Below the pieces are notes generated by a model. The model was given only the letters and a program-made list of their open reading frames with translations. It was not told where the DNA came from and did no database searches. 64,000 nucleotides of DNA from Thiosocius sp963759055 (GTDB lineage Bacteria > Pseudomonadota > Gammaproteobacteria > Chromatiales > Chromatiaceae): NCBI GenBank assembly GCA_963759055.1, contig CAVWYD010000001.1:1-64000 (forward strand), in the 5' to 3' direction. The translations under genes were made by a program, and so were the position numbers. Numbering within the stretch: the stretch's first letter is position 1; every line of letters begins with the position of its first letter. Shown here piece after piece: positions 30,366-39,954 of this stretch.

Positions 30366-31432
30366 GCCACAAGCTCCTCGCAGACGTCTGCCACGCTGCG
30401 GGTCGCATCGCGCTTGGCCAGCCGGTATGCATTCTTCGCCATGGCATCAAGACGCGTGCGGTCGGACAGCAGTGAATGCAGCAGCACCGAGAGACTTTTC
30501 GGGTCAAGTTCCGTTTGCGGCATCAGCTGCGCCGCACCGGCCTGGGTTAGAAAACGCGCATTAGCGGTCTGATGGTCGTCGACCGCAAACGGGAAAGGCA
30601 CCAGCACAGAGGCCTTGCCCGCAGCCATCAGTTCGGAGACCGTCAGGGCACCCGCCCGACAGACAACGAGATCGGCCCAACCGTAGGCCTCGGCCATGTC
30701 ATCCAGGAACTCGGTGACCGCCGCTTCGACGGAGCGCGCCTTGTAGATATCGTGGGTCGTCTCGGCCTTGCCGCGGCCCGCCTGATGACGTACCCGCGGC
30801 CGCTGATCCTCAGAGAGCAGCGCCAATGCGGCCGGCACCCCCTCATTCAAGGCCTGCGCACCCAGTGAGCCACCCATGACCAGCAGATGCAGCGGACGAC
30901 CTGCGGCGATTGGCTGCGGCTCCGCAATCGCCGTGATCTCCCGACGCACCGGGTTGCCGATCACTCTGGCGCCGACCGTCGCGGGGAAGCTGTCTGGAAA
31001 GGCCGCAAGGACCCGCGTGGCTACGCGTGCCAGCCAGCGGTTGGTCATACCGGGGATCGCATTCTGCTCATGAACCACCAGCGGTGTGCGCATCAAACGA
31101 CTCACCAGACCACCCGGCCCGGTAACGAAGCCGCCCATGCCCAACACAACCTGGGGTCTGCGCCGGCGCAATACCTGCCACGCCTGCCCCATGGCCCGCA
31201 GCAGGCGAAACGGCGCCAACAAACGATTCATCATCCCCTGGCCGCGCAGACGATAGGCGGCAACCGTATCGAGTTCAAAACCCTGAGCCGGTACCACGTG
31301 CGACTCGAAACTCTCCGGCGTGCCCAGCCAACTCACCCGCCAGCCGCGCGCGGCCAGTTCATGCGCTACCGCCAGTGCCGGGAAAACATGCCCGCCGGTA
31401 CCGCCGGCCATGATGGTTATGCGCGTTGCCAC
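30362..31432 (-). CDS. murG: Lipid II synthase MurG
   Basis: MurG transfers GlcNAc from UDP-GlcNAc to lipid I on the cytoplasmic face of the membrane. It has 356 residues, with the acceptor loop IMAGGTGGHVFPALAVAHEL, second glycine loop LGMGGFVTGPGGL, HEQNAIPGMTNRWLARVA, and the UDP-sugar site CRAGALTVSELMAAGKASVL. It overlaps ftsW by 16 bases and murC by four. Confidence 0.97.
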   Translation of the reverse strand: MATRITIMAGGTGGHVFPALAVAHELAARGWRVSWLGTPESFESHVVPAQGFELDTVAAYRLRGQGMMNRLLAPFRLLRAMGQAWQVLRRRRPQVVLGMGGFVTGPGGLVSRLMRTPLVVHEQNAIPGMTNRWLARVATRVLAAFPDSFPATVGARVIGNPVRREITAIAEPQPIAAGRPLHLLVMGGSLGAQALNEGVPAALALLSEDQRPRVRHQAGRGKAETTHDIYKARSVEAAVTEFLDDMAEAYGWADLVVCRAGALTVSELMAAGKASVLVPFPFAVDDHQTANARFLTQAGAAQLMPQTELDPKSLSVLLHSLLSDRTRLDAMAKNAYRLAKRDATRSVADVCEELVA

Positions 31433-32589
31433 TGGCCCTCCCTGCTGCTTCCGGCGGTTCGGTTCTCATAACGCACCCGCAGCAGTATCCCGATCGCAAC
31501 ACAGCAAACGATCAGGCTGTTGCTGCCATAGCTCAGAAACGGCAGCGTCAGGCCCTTGGTCGGGAGCAGACCGACGTTGACGCCGACATTGATGAACGCC
31601 TGCATGCCCAGCCACAGTCCCAGGCCATAGGCAACATAGGCCGCATAGCGGTCGCCCCGCGCCTCTGCACACGCACCTATCGAATAGCTGCGCCACACGA
31701 TGATGCCGAACATGCAGATGACCAGGAGTGTGCCGAGCAGGCCGAACTCCTCTCCGATCACCGCCATGACGAAGTCGGTGTGCGCCTCGGGCAGATAAAA
31801 CTGTTTCTGGATTCCGTTACCGAGCCCCACCCCGGTCCACTCGCCGCGACCAAAAGCAATCAGGGCCTGGGCCAGTTGATAGCCGGAGTCCTGTGCATGC
31901 TCCCAGGGGTTGAGAAAGGAGGTGACGCGTTCGAGCCGATACGGTGAAATCCAGATCAGCGCCAGCAGCGCACTTATCGCCAGCGACAACAGGGCTGCAA
32001 ACTGCCACAGCGGGGCCCCGCCCAGGAACAACATCGCGAACGCGGTCATCAACAGAATCGCCGTGGTGCCGAAGTCCGGCTGAAACATCAGCAGGGAACA
32101 GGCGATGATCAGCAAGATGATGGGTTTGACGAAACCCCACACCGAATGCGCCACTTCCAGCTGACGCCGAACCAGATAGCCGCTCATGTAGAGCACCACG
32201 AAGATCTTCATGAATTCCGAGGTCTGCAGACTTAGCGGGCCGGCCGCCACCCAGCGCAGTGCCCCGTTTGCCTCGCGCCCCAGTCCGGGGACAAAAACCA
32301 GGGCCAACAGAACCAGGCCAAAGAAATACAGCGCCGTGCTGGATCTCTGCCACCAACTCATCGGCGTGCGAAAAGCCAGCCAGGCGGCCACCGCCCCAAT
32401 CGTCAGCGCGAGCAAATGACGGTTGACATAACGCATGATGTCGCCTGTGCGCTCGCCGAGATGCATGGAGGCAGAGGCCACCATGACGATGCCGAAACCG
32501 AGCAACACAATGACGGCAATCAGCAAGGGCACGTCCACTCCCGGCATGCGAAGGTCGGCCTCACCACGAACACGTGCCATCGCCGTCAT
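31417..32589 (-). CDS. ftsW: Lipid II polymerase FtsW
   Basis: FtsW is the SEDS-family septal peptidoglycan glycosyltransferase that works with FtsI. It has 390 residues and about ten membrane spans. Family segments are GIVMVASASMHLGERTGD, a QTSEFMKIFVVLYMSGYLVR segment, PDFGTTAILLMTAFAMLFL, and GLLPTKGLTLPFLSYGSNSL near the end. The start at 32589 overlaps murD by four bases. Confidence 0.97.
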   Translation of the reverse strand: MTAMARVRGEADLRMPGVDVPLLIAVIVLLGFGIVMVASASMHLGERTGDIMRYVNRHLLALTIGAVAAWLAFRTPMSWWQRSSTALYFFGLVLLALVFVPGLGREANGALRWVAAGPLSLQTSEFMKIFVVLYMSGYLVRRQLEVAHSVWGFVKPIILLIIACSLLMFQPDFGTTAILLMTAFAMLFLGGAPLWQFAALLSLAISALLALIWISPYRLERVTSFLNPWEHAQDSGYQLAQALIAFGRGEWTGVGLGNGIQKQFYLPEAHTDFVMAVIGEEFGLLGTLLVICMFGIIVWRSYSIGACAEARGDRYAAYVAYGLGLWLGMQAFINVGVNVGLLPTKGLTLPFLSYGSNSLIVCCVAIGILLRVRYENRTAGSSREGQWQRA

Positions 32590-33947
32590 CGCGCGAGCCT
32601 CCGGACTGCCTGCATGAACCGGTCGCCGCGTTGTGCGTAACCGGAAAACATGTCGAAACTCGCGCAGGCCGGTGAAAGCAGCACCCGGTCGCCGGGCAGG
32701 GCCAGCTCAGCCGCCCGCGCCACGGCCTCATCCATATCTGCGGCCAGAACGTGCGGCACCGAAGCTGGAATCACGGCGGCAACAGAAGCCGCATCGCGAC
32801 CGATCAGCACCACCGCACGAGCACACGTGGAGAGGACCGGCGTGAGCGCCGAAAAATCCGCTCCCTTGCAGTCACCTCCGGCGATCAGGACGGTACGCGT
32901 TTCATCTGCCCTATGCAGCCCCTCCAGCGCGGCTACCGATGCCCCGACGTTGGTACCCTTGCTGTCGTTGTACCAACGAACGGCGTTGATCTCGGCAACA
33001 TACTCGGTGCGATGCGGCAGGCCACGGAAGCTGCGCAGGACCTCCAGCATGACGCCCAGGTCAAAGCCCAGGGCCGTGCCCATGGCGAGTGCGGACAGTG
33101 CGTTGGCACGGTTGTGCAGACCGGGGATCTTGAGTTCCTCCGCGGCAAGCAGCGGCTGTTCGCCGCGACATAGGTAGTCTTCGCCATCGATCGGACACAC
33201 CCCGAACATCTTGTCGTTCTGCGACTCGCCGAGGGTGAAATACCAGGCATCGTCGGCACCACCCATCGCCGCAACTATCGGATCATCGGCGTTGTATACG
33301 CCGACGCCCGCGCCCTGCATTACGCGTTCTTTGGCCGCCGCATACGCGCCGACGTCGGCGTAACGATCCATATGGTCGGGACTGACGTTCAGGACGGCGG
33401 CAACAGCCGCCTGCAGCGAGTCGGTGGTCTCGAGCTGGAAACTCGAAAGCTCCAGGACATAGAGCTCAACCGAATCATCGAGCAGATCGAGGGCCGGTGT
33501 GCCGAGATTTCCGCCGACCGCCACCCTTATACCGTTGGCCCTCGCCATCTCGCCCAGCAGGGTGGTCACCGTACTCTTTCCGTTGGAGCCGGTGATCGCC
33601 ACCACCGGCGCTTGCGCGGCGCGCACGAACAATTCGATATCGCCCATGACGGGGACGCCGCGCTTCCTCGCCGCATCGATCTGCGGTGTCGCCACAGGCA
33701 CCCCCGGACTCACCACCAGCCGATCGGCGCTGTCAAACAGGCGGTCGTCGAAAGGGCCGAGAAAGACCGCGATATCGGGATACTCGGCGTTCAGCGCATC
33801 CAGGCCAGGCGGCTCGCTGCGGCTGTCGGCAACCGCCACCTGCACCCCCTGTCGTGCAAGGAAACGCGCGCATGAAAGGCCGGTCGCACCGAGACCCACG
33901 ATCAGGGTCTTGGCAGCCAGTCCTTCATTTCGCATTGCCTGTGCCAT
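32586..33947 (-). CDS. murD: UDP-N-acetylmuramoyl-L-alanine-D-glutamate ligase
   Basis: MurD adds D-Glu to UDP-MurNAc-L-Ala. It has 453 residues: TLIVGLGATGLSCARFLARQ at the N-terminus, ATP loop ITGSNGKSTVTTLLGEMA, NVSPDHMDRYADVGAYAAAK with the carbamylated-lysine region, WYNDSKGTNVGASVAAL, and LLSPACASFDMFSGYAQRGD near the end. It follows mraY by nine bases. Confidence 0.97.
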   Translation of the reverse strand: MAQAMRNEGLAAKTLIVGLGATGLSCARFLARQGVQVAVADSRSEPPGLDALNAEYPDIAVFLGPFDDRLFDSADRLVVSPGVPVATPQIDAARKRGVPVMGDIELFVRAAQAPVVAITGSNGKSTVTTLLGEMARANGIRVAVGGNLGTPALDLLDDSVELYVLELSSFQLETTDSLQAAVAAVLNVSPDHMDRYADVGAYAAAKERVMQGAGVGVYNADDPIVAAMGGADDAWYFTLGESQNDKMFGVCPIDGEDYLCRGEQPLLAAEELKIPGLHNRANALSALAMGTALGFDLGVMLEVLRSFRGLPHRTEYVAEINAVRWYNDSKGTNVGASVAALEGLHRADETRTVLIAGGDCKGADFSALTPVLSTCARAVVLIGRDAASVAAVIPASVPHVLAADMDEAVARAAELALPGDRVLLSPACASFDMFSGYAQRGDRFMQAVRRLAR

Positions 33948-33956
33948 CGTATTGCC

Positions 33957-35039
33957 TCAGCGGATCTTCAGGCTGGCCAGACCAACCAGGACCAGGATGA
34001 CCGTGATGATCCAGAACCGCACGATGACTCGCGGTTCCGGCCAGCCCTTGAGTTCGAAGTGGTGATGCAGCGGCGCCATGCGGAAGATCCGGCGCCCGGT
34101 CAACTTGAACGACGCCACCTGCAACATGACCGACACGGTCTCCACCACGAACACCCCACCCATGATGAACAGCGCGATTTCCTGCCGTACTGCGACCGCC
34201 AGGGTTCCCAGCGCCGCGCCCAGCGCAAGCGCACCGACGTCACCCATGAAGACCTGCGCCGGGTAGGCGTTGAACCACAGGAAGCCGAGCCCGGCACCGA
34301 CCAGGGCACCAGTCAGCACCGCCAGTTCACCGACACCCGGCAGGTGCGGGATCAGCAGATAGCCGGCGATCTGGGCATGCCCGGAGGCGTAGGCAAAAAC
34401 ACCCAGCGCTCCGGCCACCAGCACGGTCGGCAGGATCGCCAGGCCATCCAGACCATCGGTCAGATTCACCGCGTTGGACGAACCGACGATGACCAGATAG
34501 GTCAGCAGGATGAAGAAAGGACCGAGATCCAGCACGAGATCCTTGATGAACGGGAAAAGCAGCTGGGTCTCGGCCGGCAACGTCGCGCTGCCGTAAAGCG
34601 CCACCGCAGCCGCAACGCCGAACATCGACTGCCAAAGATACTTCCAGCGCGCAGGAAGCCCGCGCGAGTCTCTCAGCACCAGCTTGCGATAATCGTCCCA
34701 CATGCCCACGCCGCCAAAGGCGAGTGTCGTGAGCAGGACTATCCACACGTAGCGGTTACCCAGGTCGCCCCACAGCAGCGTGGCCACCGCCACTGCCACC
34801 AGGATGAGCGCGCCACCCATGGTCGGGGTTCCGGATTTGGACAGATGACTCTCGGGGCCATCGTCACGCACGGTCTGACCGATCTTGTAACTGCTGAGGC
34901 GGCGGATCATTGCCGGCCCGACCATGAAGGAGATCAGCAGCGCGGTAAGCACTGCAAAGATCGTACGCAGCGTGATATAGCGAAATACCAGGAAACCGCT
35001 GTCGAACTGCGAGAGGTATTCGGCCAAACGGATCAGCAT
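33957..35039 (-). CDS. mraY: Phospho-N-acetylmuramoyl-pentapeptide transferase
   Basis: MraY makes lipid I on undecaprenyl phosphate in the inner membrane. It has 360 residues and ten predicted spans. Signature segments are SKSGTPTMGGALILVAVAVA, the Asp-rich site MWDDYRKLVLRDSRGLPARW, VNLTDGLDGLAILPTVLVAG, and APLHHHFELKGWPEPRVIVR. It overlaps murF by seven bases. Confidence 0.98.
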   Translation of the reverse strand: MLIRLAEYLSQFDSGFLVFRYITLRTIFAVLTALLISFMVGPAMIRRLSSYKIGQTVRDDGPESHLSKSGTPTMGGALILVAVAVATLLWGDLGNRYVWIVLLTTLAFGGVGMWDDYRKLVLRDSRGLPARWKYLWQSMFGVAAAVALYGSATLPAETQLLFPFIKDLVLDLGPFFILLTYLVIVGSSNAVNLTDGLDGLAILPTVLVAGALGVFAYASGHAQIAGYLLIPHLPGVGELAVLTGALVGAGLGFLWFNAYPAQVFMGDVGALALGAALGTLAVAVRQEIALFIMGGVFVVETVSVMLQVASFKLTGRRIFRMAPLHHHFELKGWPEPRVIVRFWIITVILVLVGLASLKIR

Positions 35040-36403
35040 GCGATCTCCCTGGCACGCAGCCGTTCCACCACGTCTTCCATGTGCGCTGCCCGCGAACCCT
35101 TGACCAATACACTGTCTTCTTCCGACAGGTCCTTCATCAGTTCATCCGCAAGCGCCGAATGATCGGTGTAGTGTCGATGTTCGCCGCTGAAAGACAGGCC
35201 TGCATGCCGGCTGAACTCGCCGGTGGTCAGCAGGCGATCGATGCCGAATTCCGCCGCGCGCTCTCCAAGCTCGCGGTGTAACTGCTGCGCTTTTGTGCCC
35301 AGCTCCGCGAGGTCCCCCAGCACCAGGGTGCGGCGTCCCGGCGCGGCTGATAAAACACGCAAGGCAGCAACGACCGAATCGGGATTGGCGTTGTAGCTGT
35401 CGTCGATCACCCGGGCCCCGCCGGGGCCCGCCAGCGGGCACAACCGGCCCGCGACCGGCTCCAGCTCCGCCAGGGCCTGTTCGGCATCGGCGAGGTCAGC
35501 CCCCGCAGCCAGACTGGCTGCGATCGCGGCCAGTGCATTCATACGATTGTGTTCGCCCGCAAGTTGCAGATGCACCTCGATCTCGCCCTGCGCACAGACC
35601 ACCGGGAAACGCGCATGGAAAATGCCGCCGCGCCATACGACCTCGTAGGCGAGCGCGGGACTGGATACGTCTGCGGGCGCGGCCACGCCGAAGGTCATTC
35701 GCGAATAACGCGCGCCGAGCCCGGCCCAAAGGCCGGCAAATCGATCGTCCGCGTTGAAGACGAAAACACCATCCGGGGCGAGACCATTGATGATCTCTGC
35801 CTTGGCACGCGCCACGCCCTCGATACTGCCGAAACCCTCAAGATGCGCCCTGCCGGCGTTATTGAGCACCGCGATATCGGGGCGGACCAGCCCGCTCAGA
35901 TAGTCGATCTCGCCCGGATGGTTCGCACCCATCTCGACGACCGCGTAATGCTCGTCCCGCAGACGGCTCAGGGTCAGCGGAACACCGATATCATTGTTGA
36001 GATTGCCGTGCGTAGCCAGCACGCTTCCCCGGCGCGACAGAATAGCCGCCGTCATCTCTTTCAGAGTGGTCTTGCCATTGCTGCCGGTAATGCCGATCAC
36101 GCGCGCCGGGCGTTGCAGACGCCATTGCTGACCGAGGCGACCAAGGCCCAGCAGGGTATCTGCGACCTCCACCAGTGGCATATCAGCACGGTCAATATGC
36201 TCGACCATTGCACCCGCTGCACCACCTTCACGCGCAGCCTGAAGATAATCGTGGCCGTCGAAGTTCGGGCCACGCAGCGCAATGAACAGTTCCCCGGAAC
36301 GCAGGGTGCGGGTATCCGTGCTCACTCCATCGAACTCGCAGTCGGCACCCAACATGCGGCCATCCACCATGGCCGCGAGTTCAGAGATACTGAGGACACT
36401 CAT
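35033..36403 (-). CDS. murF: UDP-MurNAc-tripeptide-D-Ala-D-Ala ligase
   Basis: MurF adds the D-Ala-D-Ala dipeptide made by Ddl, completing the pentapeptide. It has 456 residues: N-terminal substrate part FDGVSTDTRTLRSGELFIAL, ATP loop ITGSNGKTTLKEMTAAIL, VVEMGANHPGEIDYLSGLVR, NNAGRAHLEGFGSIEGVARA, and VIDDSYNANPDSVVAALRVL. It overlaps murE by four bases. Confidence 0.97.
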   Translation of the reverse strand: MSVLSISELAAMVDGRMLGADCEFDGVSTDTRTLRSGELFIALRGPNFDGHDYLQAAREGGAAGAMVEHIDRADMPLVEVADTLLGLGRLGQQWRLQRPARVIGITGSNGKTTLKEMTAAILSRRGSVLATHGNLNNDIGVPLTLSRLRDEHYAVVEMGANHPGEIDYLSGLVRPDIAVLNNAGRAHLEGFGSIEGVARAKAEIINGLAPDGVFVFNADDRFAGLWAGLGARYSRMTFGVAAPADVSSPALAYEVVWRGGIFHARFPVVCAQGEIEVHLQLAGEHNRMNALAAIAASLAAGADLADAEQALAELEPVAGRLCPLAGPGGARVIDDSYNANPDSVVAALRVLSAAPGRRTLVLGDLAELGTKAQQLHRELGERAAEFGIDRLLTTGEFSRHAGLSFSGEHRHYTDHSALADELMKDLSEEDSVLVKGSRAAHMEDVVERLRAREIAC

Positions 36404-37923
36404 GCCGCGTCCCCCGCCATCACCGCCTGCACCCGGTCGATATCACTGAAAGACTCGCGTCGGCCAGCGACCTCTTGGTAGTCCTCATGCCCCTTGCCGG
36501 CAACCAGGACCAGATCATTGGCAGATGAGGCGGCGATGCTTACCTGAATTGCCTTGGCGCGATCATGTTCGACATGCACGCACTGGCGATCGCTCATGCC
36601 GGACAGGATCTCCGCCACGATCTGCAGCGGATCCTCGGAGCGGGGGTTGTCGTCAGTGAGTATGACGTGGTCGGCCAGACGTTGCGCCACCTCACCCATC
36701 TGTGGACGTTTGCCGCGATCGCGATCACCACCGCAACCGAACACGCAGACCAGGCGACCGCCGACATGCTCACGCAGTGCGCTCAAGGCCTTTTCAAGCG
36801 CATCTGGCGTGTGCGCGTAATCGACCACCACGCGCGGACGCCCTGGTGCCAGGAAAGTCATCATACGTCCCGCTACAGGATGTATCTGCTCGAGCGCCGC
36901 GATGGCGCCGCCCATCGGCATATCCCAGGCCAGAAGCACCGCCAGCGCCAGGGCAAGATTCTCCGCATTGAAGCGCCCGAGCAGACGGCTTTGCAGTTCA
37001 CCGGCACCCCAGCTGGATTCGAAGCGCATCAGCAGCCCGTCCGCGCGTGCCTCCACTTCCATGATCTGGAGATATCGATCGCCAAGACGGATGGCATTCG
37101 ATCCGCTGCCGACCGCGAGCGTGAAGGTGCGCGGGCGAACCTCGGCGGCGAGATTCGCCCCGACCGGATCGTCAACATTGATCACCGCCAGACTGAGACC
37201 CGCGACCCGGAACAGCCGGGCCTTGGCATCCGCATAGGCCTGCATGTCGCCGTGGTAGTCCTGATGGTCGCGACTCAGATTGGTGAATACCGCGGTATGG
37301 AAGGGCACGCCCGAAACGCGATCCTGATGCAGGGCATGCGAAGAGACCTCCATGGCCGCCGCCCTGGCACCCCGTGCAAACAATCCGCCAAGGACCGCAT
37401 GCAGGTTCACCGCATCCATTGTCGTATGACTGGACTGTTTCAGGTCGCCCGGAAAGCCGTTACCTACCGTACCAAGGACCGCCGTTGGCACCCGCGTAGA
37501 CAACGCCTGTGCCAGAAAGTGCGCAACGCTGGTCTTGCCGTTGGTGCCGGTCACTCCGATGATCCGCATAGAGTGCGCCGCCTGGCCGAAGAACCGGGCC
37601 GCAATCTCGCCGGCCTGTCGACGCAGCCCCGGTACAGCAATGACCGGCACATCGCCGGAAAGGCGCGCAATGCGGTCACGGTCCCACTGCGCGGAGGGTT
37701 CTGCCATCACCGCCACCGCGCCGCGCCTGCGCGCCTCCGCAAAATGATCCAGGGCGTGATCGCGAGTGCCCTGCAGTGCCAGCCACAAACCCTTTTCCTC
37801 GATCTCGCGACTGTCCAGGGCCAGCGAATTCACGACCTGATGGCGCGCCCAATCCATCCCTGAAAGCCCGGGAAGAAGATCCGCCAGCAACAGACTCTTT
37901 TGATCGGCACGCCGGGGCATCAT
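36400..37923 (-). CDS. murE: UDP-MurNAc-L-Ala-D-Glu-2,6-diaminopimelate ligase
   Basis: MurE adds meso-diaminopimelate. It begins with two ATGs (37923 and 37920, MMPRRADQKSLLLADLL), overlapping the true ftsI stop, and has about 507 residues. It has ATP loop GVTGTNGKTSVAHFLAQAL, FTNLSRDHQDYHGDMQAYAD, and DDNPRSEDPLQIVAEIL, whose DNPR motif indicates diaminopimelate rather than lysine. In the sequence as given the frame is open into ftsI and appears as a 1094-residue fusion; this is caused by the frameshift near the ftsI end, not a genuine bifunctional protein. Confidence 0.95.
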   Translation of the reverse strand: MMPRRADQKSLLLADLLPGLSGMDWARHQVVNSLALDSREIEEKGLWLALQGTRDHALDHFAEARRRGAVAVMAEPSAQWDRDRIARLSGDVPVIAVPGLRRQAGEIAARFFGQAAHSMRIIGVTGTNGKTSVAHFLAQALSTRVPTAVLGTVGNGFPGDLKQSSHTTMDAVNLHAVLGGLFARGARAAAMEVSSHALHQDRVSGVPFHTAVFTNLSRDHQDYHGDMQAYADAKARLFRVAGLSLAVINVDDPVGANLAAEVRPRTFTLAVGSGSNAIRLGDRYLQIMEVEARADGLLMRFESSWGAGELQSRLLGRFNAENLALALAVLLAWDMPMGGAIAALEQIHPVAGRMMTFLAPGRPRVVVDYAHTPDALEKALSALREHVGGRLVCVFGCGGDRDRGKRPQMGEVAQRLADHVILTDDNPRSEDPLQIVAEILSGMSDRQCVHVEHDRAKAIQVSIAASSANDLVLVAGKGHEDYQEVAGRRESFSDIDRVQAVMAGDAA

Positions 37924-39684
37924 CGAACCTCTCCGGCATTCGCCATGCGCAAGGCGGGATCGATCGCCACATCCGGCGCCACATTCAGAAGGCGCAGGGT
38001 TTCGGCCATCACCGTCGGAAAACACCGGGCCGGCGACCTGGCCGCCATAAAACTTGCCGGCACGCGGCTCATTCAGCATCACAACCATGACCACGCGCGG
38101 ATCCCGCGCCGGGGCCATGCCGGCGAACAGCGAGAGATAGCGATCGTCACTGTAACCGTCGGGACCAAACTTCTTCACCGTTCCGGTCTTGCCCGCCACG
38201 CGATAGCCAAGTACCGCTGCATCCGGCGCCGTGCCATCAGGCGCCACCACCGCCTCGAGCATTCGCCGCACTACGGCTGCGGTTTTTGCATTGAACACCC
38301 GGCTTCCCTTTGGCGCCGACTCGCGCTTCAACAGGGTCACCGGCAGCAGCACACCATCATTGGCGAGCGCGCCATAGGCCTGCGCCAGCTGCAGGGTGGT
38401 GACAGAGATGCCATAACCGAAAGCCAGCGTCGCCTGATCAATCTGCGCCCAGCTTCGGTAATCGCTCAACTGTCCGGCGACCTCGCCGGGAAAACCGGTC
38501 CCGGCACTGCTGCCGAAGCCGAGCTTATCCATTACCTTCCACAGATCGCGCTTGTCCAGCCCCAGTGCGATCTTGCTGGCGCCGACGTTGCTCGACCGGC
38601 TCAGGACCGTGGCGACGTCGATCAGACCCAGATTTTTCGAGTCTTTGACCTGTGCCCGCCCAAGGTGGAAGTAGCCAGGCGAGGTGTCGATCACCGTGTC
38701 GGGCCGAATGGCACCCTGATCCAGTGCCGCGGCCACGGTAAACGGTTTCATCGTCGAGCCAGGTTCGAAAACGTCGGTTAACGCGCGGTTGCGCAGACGT
38801 CCCTTGCGGTTGGAGCGGTTGCCGTTCGGATTGAACGACGGCTGATTGACCATGGCCAGCACTTCACCGGTACGGGAGTCGAGCAACACCAACGAAGCCG
38901 AGACCGCGCGATGGCGTTTGACCGCCGCCTTCAGTTCACGGTAGGCGATGAACTGCAGGCGCTGATCGATACTCAGGGCGAGGTGGTTTCCGGCGCGAGG
39001 ACTGCGAATATTCTCGACATCGTCCACGACCTGGCGACGCCCGTCGCGCAGGACCCGCTTGGCACCAGGCTCACCACGAAGCGCTTTGTCCAGGGCAAGC
39101 TCAAGACCTTCCTGACCATGGTCGTCGACATCGGTGAAGCCGAGCACATGGGAAAACACCTCGCCTGCCGGATAGTAGCGTTTGTACTCACGTTCGAGAT
39201 GTACCCCACGTATGCCTTGCGCCTTGACCACCTCCATCACGTGATCTGCATCCGCCGGCGGCATGCGACGCTTGAGATAAGCGAAGTGACGCTGACTGTA
39301 ACGGGCCAGCCTTGCCCGCAGCTGCTCCGGTTTACCTTTCAGCGCCTTTGCCAGGGCAACGGTCTGCTGCGCATCCATGTTGAGCAGGCGCGGGTTGGCG
39401 GCAACCGAAACAACCGGTGTGCTGAGCGCAAGGACGTCGCCGCGACGGTCAGTGATCAGGCCACGATGCGCAGGCACCTCGACCCGATCGAGGTAACGAT
39501 CACTGCCCTCTGACTGCAGAAAGTCTTTCTCGAGTATCTGCTGATCGACGGCACGCCACACAAGCGCGGCGGCCGCAAGCACGAAAAGGGTCAGGACCGT
39601 GTACCGGCGACCGCTGTAGCTCGGCAGGGCCTTGACCTCAGCGCGGCGAACCTGGCGGGCACGCTTGTCGCGACGCGCTGCCAT
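37920..39684 (-). CDS. ftsI: Septal transpeptidase FtsI (PBP3), frameshifted near its 3' end
   Basis: FtsI cross-links septal peptidoglycan. It has a basic cytoplasmic tail, one span (YTVLTLFVLAAAALVWRAV), a PBP dimer domain (VEVPAHRGLITDRRGDVLAL), and a transpeptidase domain with SxxK (EPGSTMKPFTVAAALDQG), SxN (VLSRSSNVGASK) and KTG (RVAGKTGTVKK). All catalytic motifs are intact. Near 38022-38026 one extra base changes GPVFSTVMAETLRLLNVAP into GPVFSDGDGRN. Without it the protein ends ...RMANAGEVR with a TGA overlapping the murE ATGs, 587 residues in total. ftsI is essential, so error is the likely cause. Confidence 0.95.
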
Positions 39685-39954
39685 CTATTTCACCACCACG
39701 ATCTGTTCCGCCTCGGGCACCTGCATCTGCAGGCGCGAATTGGCGATATCCATTACGCGGCCCAAGGCACCCTGGGTGGCGAGCTCAAGCTGCAGACGCC
39801 CCCACTCCAGATCCACCTGATCCCGCGTCGCGCGCAACTGCTGCAGCTCGACAAACAATGAACGAGACAGGAACTTTGCGTATACCACGCCCATTCCACT
39901 CAGAATGACCGCGGCAATGAGGCAGGACAGCCAGAACACCTGTGCGCGACTCAT
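39685..39954 (-). CDS. ftsL: Cell division protein FtsL
   Basis: FtsL is a small bitopic divisome protein that forms a coiled coil with FtsB and binds FtsQ. It has 89 residues: a short cytoplasmic tail, one span (VFWLSCLIAAVILSGMGVVY), then a heptad-patterned helix (LFVELQQLRATRDQVDLEWG). It overlaps rsmH by four bases and abuts ftsI directly. Family identity rests on position, size and topology as much as sequence. Confidence 0.93.
   Translation of the reverse strand: MSRAQVFWLSCLIAAVILSGMGVVYAKFLSRSLFVELQQLRATRDQVDLEWGRLQLELATQGALGRVMDIANSRLQMQVPEAEQIVVVK

Noticed and set aside
36400..39684. Genuine bifunctional FtsI-MurE protein
   Set aside because: Removing one base restores the normal FtsI C-terminus and a stop that overlaps the murE start; the two activities lie on opposite sides of the membrane.
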